From Artocarpus heterophyllus (lineage: Eukaryota > Streptophyta > Magnoliopsida > Rosales > Moraceae), in contig CM046349.1 of NCBI GenBank assembly GCA_025403435.1, positions 21,164,004 through 21,228,003 on the forward strand: 64,000 nt of DNA, given 5' to 3'. The position numbers and the translations under genes are program-made. The notes beneath the pieces were generated by a model. That model was not told where the DNA came from. It ran no database searches and worked only from the letters and a program-made list of their open reading frames with translations. Every line of letters starts with the position of its first letter. Position 1 is the first letter of the stretch. Of the stretch, positions 58,659 to 64,000 are shown piece after piece.

Positions 58659-59976
58659 TGTTAGACATGATGCCTTAAGGAGTAAAATATTGTAATATGT
58701 TTTTGGAGACATCTTATTAATAAAGAGTTTATTTATAATTCATATACCAAATGTTGTCCTCTTTAAAATTCATATTTGTTGAATGTATGATAAGCAAATA
58801 AAAGTCTGAGACTATTAGTCTAAATTTGTAAGAATCATGCATACAATGAACAGATTATACAGAAGACATGATCTAAAGGTGATGGTCTAAATCATAATAT
58901 ATGTAATTGAGGGAATAAAGTTGGGCGCTTTATTCATGTTAAGATTGTTATGTTGTCTACATCTTTAATGGGAGACGACTTGTTCTGGCCATGGGAGTGG
59001 GACTCCATGAATAGGAACATTGATATATTGTCATAGGTAATGATGTTTTAAATCAAGACATAAAGTAGAATTGATTTGGATTGATAATTCTGCCTGTGCA
59101 AATTAATTCACTTAAGACAATCATATGTGTTGTGTCTTAATCTTAAAATGACTAATGGGCCAATTATTTTGACTTATGTCTTTTGATGTGCCAATAGGTA
59201 ACATCCTGACTTTATGATGGTATGCATACCGGTACATTGGAGACATGACTCTTGATAACGTAGACCTGTTATTCATATATATGAAATCTATAGCTATTTT
59301 TATAAAGTTAACGATATTCTCATATATGCGTTATCCTGTAATTGGAAGACTGGAGCGTTCAACTATTTGGATGTATAGGTGCAACTGAATGGTATACTGT
59401 CTTTAGATAATAAGTTTTCCAATGGTGAGATAACAGAACGTAAAATAAAAATAATCAGGAAGGTAAGATGAAATTTATCCTCAAGCTGATTATGAATATC
59501 TTATGAGGACACAACACATTATGATATGTCATAGACACTTAGCTTGTTTGGAGCTTCGTAATTTTATATAGTTCAAGAGTGCAACGTTAAGCTTTTAGCG
59601 AAGTAGCATTAGAGTTTATAATTATAAAAATATGTATATAAGATATTCTATTTTATAATTATCAGAGCTTAAACTATATAGCTCCATCAGGTCCCTCTTT
59701 GCTAGCTTATAATAAATCTTACAATGATACGGTATGCTTTTCCAACAAATTAGTGACATATGTTAATTTATTAGATTGGCTGAAATTCGATAGGATTAGA
59801 TAATCTATGTCTGTTTATCGGTTGAATTAATTTTATGAATCAATTCAAGATAAACATGTTGAATTATCGAGAATATTTTATTTCCTATGATATTATCTAG
59901 ATATGACTATTTTGATAAGATAACTTCTCTGTCAGGTTATTTGAATTAAAATTGAGGCCATCTATTGGGTTATTTG
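58659..59976 (+). mobile_element. Truncated copia LTR, plus orientation
   Basis: It begins TGTTAGACATGATGCCTTAA and follows the family LTR for 1,318 bp, to 'TCTATTGGGTTATTTG'. It ends precisely where the oppositely oriented LTR begins at 59977. The missing third may lie beyond the window if the minus-strand element inserted into this LTR. 'atttg' (59972-59976) would then be the left TSD copy. Confidence 0.82.
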
Positions 59977-61984
59977 TGTTGAAAAAATAGTATGCAGTGG
60001 AATTTTAAAATTTTATATCAGAGTATTTTCTAAAACACAAGTTTAACATGCTATATGCATAAATTAACCAGATCTTACTAACCTTTGTGTGCTGAAAAGC
60101 TCTTGCAATCAGTGAAGAGAAGTAACGTTCCAAAAGAGCCTCAACCAACTGGTCTTCTTTGCTATTCTCTATCCACAATCGAAGTGAGTGTGGGATCACA
60201 CGTACGGCTCTTCCACCAGGTGACTCTCCTTCTAACCAATTGAGAGAACTCAAAGCAAGTGTTTGTGATTTGTGAATAAGAACTCTCAAGGAGTTTCCAG
60301 ATTCTCACCAGCATAGTATCACTCTTAATCTCTCAATTGATCCAAATAACTTATGTGACTTACTCCCTATTTATAGAGGTTGGTCTAGGGTCAGTCCTTA
60401 TCAGACTAGGTCTCAAAATTTGAATCAGAATCAAATTCGGATCAACATCTAATAAGATCCGCATAAAAACGCGTGATCTTATCCTTTGCTCATTAGCAGG
60501 CTGAAAAGGCTCCATTGGTAGGCCGAACTTCAGGATTGGCCTGTCGAACTGCTGATTAATATCTCGGCAAATCTTTTATTTTCTACCCAAAATTCTATAG
60601 GATAAAGTCTCAGTTTTAATTCAAATAACCCAATAGAAAAGTTATCTGATTAAAACAACTTTATCTAGATAATCTCTAGGAAAACAAATGAATTCCTAAT
60701 AATTCTACAAGTCAATCTTGATCTAATTTATTCAAAATTAAATCAACCGATAAACAGACAAGAATTATCTGATCCCAATAATTCAACAAGTTTATCTTGA
60801 ATTAATTTTATCACAAAATAAATTCAACCGATAAACAGACATGAATTATTTGATTCTTCCAAATTTCAACCAATCTAATAAATCTGACATAAGTCACCAA
60901 TTGGTGGAAAAACACGCCGTATCGTTACAGGATGTTGTGAGCGAACAAAAGGGACCAAATGGACCTATATAGTTCACGCTCCCGATAATTATGAAATCCA
61001 ATATCCTAGATATACATTTCATAATTATCAACTCCAACGCTACTCCACTAAAAGCTTGGAGCTGCACTCTCGAACTACATAAAATTACGAAACCCGTATA
61101 GCTAAGTCTCCATGACATATCATAATGTATCGTATCCCCATATGATTATCCATAATCGACTTAAGGACAAGTTCTGTCTTAACTTCCTGATTATTTTTAT
61201 CTTACGTTCCATTGTCTCGCCACTAGAAAACTTACCATCCAAAGATAGTACACCATTCGGTTACACCTATGTATCCAAATAGTTGAGCGCTCCAGTTTTT
61301 CAATTACAGGACAACACATATAAGAGGATATCATTACTCCTAAAGAGGAGTTATGGATTCCATATCTATGAATAACAAGTCTACGCTATCAAGAGTCATG
61401 CCTCCAACGTACCGGCATGCATATCACTATAGAGATGTGGGAGTCACCCATTGGTACATCAAAAGACACAAGTCCAGACAACAGGCTCACTATTCATCTC
61501 AGGATTAAGATACAATACAAATGACTGTCTAAAGTGAATCGATTTGTCAAGATAGAATTATTAATCCAAATCAATTCACTTTATGTCCCGATCCAACACA
61601 TCGTCACCTATGACAACGTGCCAGTGTTTCTATTCACGGAGTCCACCTTCGATGGCCAAGACAAACCATCTCCCAATTGGGGTATAGATAACATAATAAT
61701 CTTTACACGAATAAAGCGCCCAACTTTATTCCCTCGATTGCGGATCTTATGATTTAGACCATCACCTTAAGAATCGTGTCTTCCGTATAATCTGTCCATC
61801 ATATGCCCAATTCTTAAGGTTTAGACCGACAGTCTCAGACTATTGTTTGCTTAACATACATTCAACAAATATGAGCGTAAAGAGGACAAGATTTGGTATA
61901 TAAACAATAAATAAATTCTTTATTGATAAAAATGTCTCCAAAAACTTATTACACTTTTACTCCTTAGGGCATACATGTCCAACA
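59977..61984 (-). mobile_element. 3' LTR of a Ty1/copia element (2,008 bp)
   Basis: On the minus strand it begins TGTTGGACATGTATGCCC directly after the polypurine tract AAGTAGGAGAT (61985-61995) and ends CTATTTTTTCAACA at 59977. It follows the pol genes at 61999-64000, so it is the 3' LTR. It contains the GC-rich motif cluster near 60500-60555 ('ggtaggccgaac', 'ggcctgtcgaac'). Confidence 0.9.
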
Positions 61985-61995
61985 ATCTCCTACTT
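61985..61995 (-). other. Polypurine tract of the copia element
   Basis: AAGTAGGAGAT on the minus strand, immediately before the 3' LTR start TGTTGG, primes plus-strand DNA synthesis in copia elements. Confidence 0.85.
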
Positions 61996-61998
61996 GCA

Positions 61999-64000
61999 CT
62001 AAGTGTGTAAATATGACAAATCTTGCATCCCCGTAGCTTCCACATGCCTCTCGAAGACTCTCCTAGTAAGTGTCTTTGTAAATGGATCAGCTAAATTGTC
62101 CTCTGACGTGATCTTGCACACCATGACATGCCCGCCCTCAACAAAGTCCTTTATCACATGATTCTTTTGATCAATATGCTTACTTTTCTTGTGAAATCTT
62201 AGTTCCTTAAAATTTGCTACCGCTGCACTGTTATCACAGTATAGTAATACCACTTTATCCATATCAAGAACTACCTCAAGGTCCCCAAGGAACTTATGGA
62301 GCCACACTACTTTTTTCAAAGCATCACTAGCTGCCACATACTCAGCTTCCATCGTTGAATCCGAAGTGCAATCTTGCTTCACACTTCTCCAACTGATGGC
62401 ACCGCCGCCCAAAGTAAACATAAAACCCAAAGTTGATTTCCTAGAATCCAGACAAGATTGAAAATCTGAGTCAGTATATCCTAGAGGAGTCAAGTCCTCA
62501 CTCGAATATACAAGCATATACCCTCGAGTCCTTCTTAGGTACTTGAAAATATGCTTTACCATAACCCAATGGTTCAGTCCTGGATCCGCATGAAATCGAC
62601 TTACAATCCTGACTGCATAACTCATATTCAGTCGTGTGCAAAGCATGGTATACATGAGACTACCTACTGCCGAAGTATAAGGCACCTTCTTCATGTATTC
62701 ACTTTTTTCATAAGACTTTGGAGAGTCTTTCTTAGAAAGAGTAATTCCAGACCTAGATGGTTGCCCACCTTTCTTGGAATTCTACATTGCAAACCTCCTA
62801 AGAATCTTATCTATGTATCCGACCTGGGACAAAGCTATCATTTTGTTCTTCCTATCCCGAAAGATCTGGATACCGAGAACAAAATTAGCCTCACCCAAGT
62901 CCTTCATGTCAAACTGCTTGGTCAACCATAATTTGACAGATGACAATGCCCCAATGTCATTACCAATTAGCAGAATGTCATCTACATAGAGCAGTAGAAA
63001 AACTACCTACCCATCCTTAATATGTTTGTAAACACATGGCTCATCCACATTTTGTGAGAACCCATAAGTCTTGATCACCTGATCAAATCTTATGTTCCAA
63101 GAATCAGAAGCCTGCTTAAGTCCATAAATTGACTTTAGCAGCTTACAAACCTTACCTTCTTGACCCTCGACCTTGAACCCGTCTGGTTGTTCTATATAAA
63201 TGGACTCATGAAGATAGCCATTCAAAAAAGCCATTTTGACATCCATCTGTCCAATCTTATAGTCGAGAGCGGCAGCTATGGACAAGAGAATCCGAATGGA
63301 CTTAAGCATGGCTACAGGCGAAAAGGTTTCCTCATTATCGATTCCTTCCTTTTGCATATAACCCTTAGCTATCAGTCTATCCTTAAAAGTTTCGACCTTT
63401 CCATCTACTCCTCTTTTCCTCTTGTAGATCCACTTACACCGTATGGGTTTTACCCCTTCAGGAAGATCCACAAGCTCCCAAACCTAATTAGTCTCCATAG
63501 ACTTCATCTCTCTGTTCATGTTCTCTGTCCAGAGTTTTGAATCAACATCCTCCATAGCTTCTGCGTAAGCATAAGGATCCCTGTCATGTTCATCCGGTTT
63601 AGCCAAAAAGACTTCCCCATTGATCATATACCTCTCAGGTTGACGCCCGATCCTCCCACTACGCCGAAGCCCCTCAGGTTGTTGTTCAGGTTTGTTTGGT
63701 TTTTCTATACTAATCGAAACGGTTTCATTTGGAACCTACAGAGTGATCGGATCACTCCTTAACTCCTTAAGCACCACTTTGCATCAAGGTTTAAAGTTGT
63801 CCATGTAACTCTCCTCAAGGAAAGTTGCATTAGCTGAAACCATTACTTTATTTTCCTTTGGGTTATAGAAATAACCCCCTTTAGTTCCTTTTGGATATCC
63901 TACAAACACACAAACTTTCGAACGTGCTTCCAACTTATTCGGATCCTTAAACAGGACATGAGCCGGACATGCCCATATGCTAATATGGTTTAAGGATGTC
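61999..64000 (-). pseudogene. Ty1/copia pol: integrase C-end, reverse transcriptase, RNase H (runs off window)
   Basis: In minus-strand order: post-integrase text 'WACPAHVLFKDPNKLEARSK' and 'VCVFVGYPKGTKGGYFYNPK' (from 64000), a linker, then RT from about 63500: 'KWIYKRKRGVDGKVETFKDR', 'LDYKIGQMDVKMAFLNGYLH' (first aspartate), 'IYGLKQASDSWNIRFDQ', and the active site 'LLLYVDDILLIG' (about 62980). RNase H follows with 'LGYTDSDFQSCLDSRKSTLG', 'DSTMEAEYVAASDALKKVVW', 'LYCDNSAAVA' and the C-terminal 'DNLADPFTKTLTRRVFERHV', ending at 61999. Catalytic residues are kept. Stops lie at 'FKP*CKV', 'METN*VWELV', 'IKDG*VVFLL' and 'FAM*NSKK'. It is a defective copy of the TNT1-94-like pol type. The 5' half and 5' LTR lie beyond 64000. 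Confidence 0.92.

Overview
The window looks like gene-poor, repeat-rich nuclear DNA from a flowering plant, probably a eudicot. The evidence is plant lineages of Ty3/gypsy (Tekay/Del-like and Tat-like) and Ty1/copia retrotransposons, an L1-type LINE, hAT and Mutator-like DNA transposons, an initiator-tRNA-Met primer binding site, and relics of plant immune-receptor genes (LRR receptor-like proteins and a SOBIR1-like kinase). I see no intact host gene, rRNA, tRNA or CRISPR array. Every long reading frame belongs to a decayed mobile element or a pseudogene. The species cannot be fixed from the sequence alone.

Layout. 1-3.8 kb: AT-rich DNA with a short tandem duplication and a MITE-like element. 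3.8-7.3 kb: a 3.48-kb solo gypsy LTR with a perfect 5-bp target-site duplication (TSD). 7.3-13.8 kb: mostly unassigned AT-rich DNA. 13.8-17.2 kb: a copia gag-protease relic followed by two copia LTRs in opposite orientation. 17.2-18.9 kb: an L1-type LINE relic with an inverted piece at its end. 19-23.7 kb: dispersed repeats and a gypsy LTR in plus orientation. 23.9-25.3 kb: a Mutator-like element with a 9-bp TSD, sitting in a SOBIR1-like kinase pseudogene (25.3-25.9 kb). 25.9-32.9 kb: a minus-strand Tekay/Del-type gypsy element, with 5' LTR, PBS, gag and pol through integrase, cut off inside integrase where the kinase pseudogene begins. 32.9-37.2 kb: two tandem LRR-RLP relics, one split by a 2.0-kb hAT element. 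38.5-54.5 kb: a decayed minus-strand ORF of the 'putative gypsy-type transposase' kind, split by a 743-bp solo copia LTR and by a 12.6-kb Tat-like gypsy element (41.0-53.6 kb). That element carries a plus-strand antisense ORF, itself interrupted by a 2.1-kb LTR-like insertion. 54.9-57.4 kb: CACTA-like subterminal repeats hosting a solo copia LTR. 58.7-64 kb: a truncated plus-strand copia LTR, then the 3' LTR and RT/RNase H end of a minus-strand copia element that runs off the window.

The region reads as nested insertions. Several junctions are exact enough to order events: the hAT element is younger than the RLP duplication, the Mutator-like element is younger than the kinase relic, and the Tat element and a solo LTR are younger than the ORF they split. 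The least expected observations are: GC-rich palindromic motifs of the GGCAGGCCGAAC type shared by LTRs of unrelated gypsy and copia families; a triplicated YVDD catalytic motif in the Tat reverse transcriptase; and an RLP cluster next to a relic of SOBIR1, the kinase that RLPs work with.
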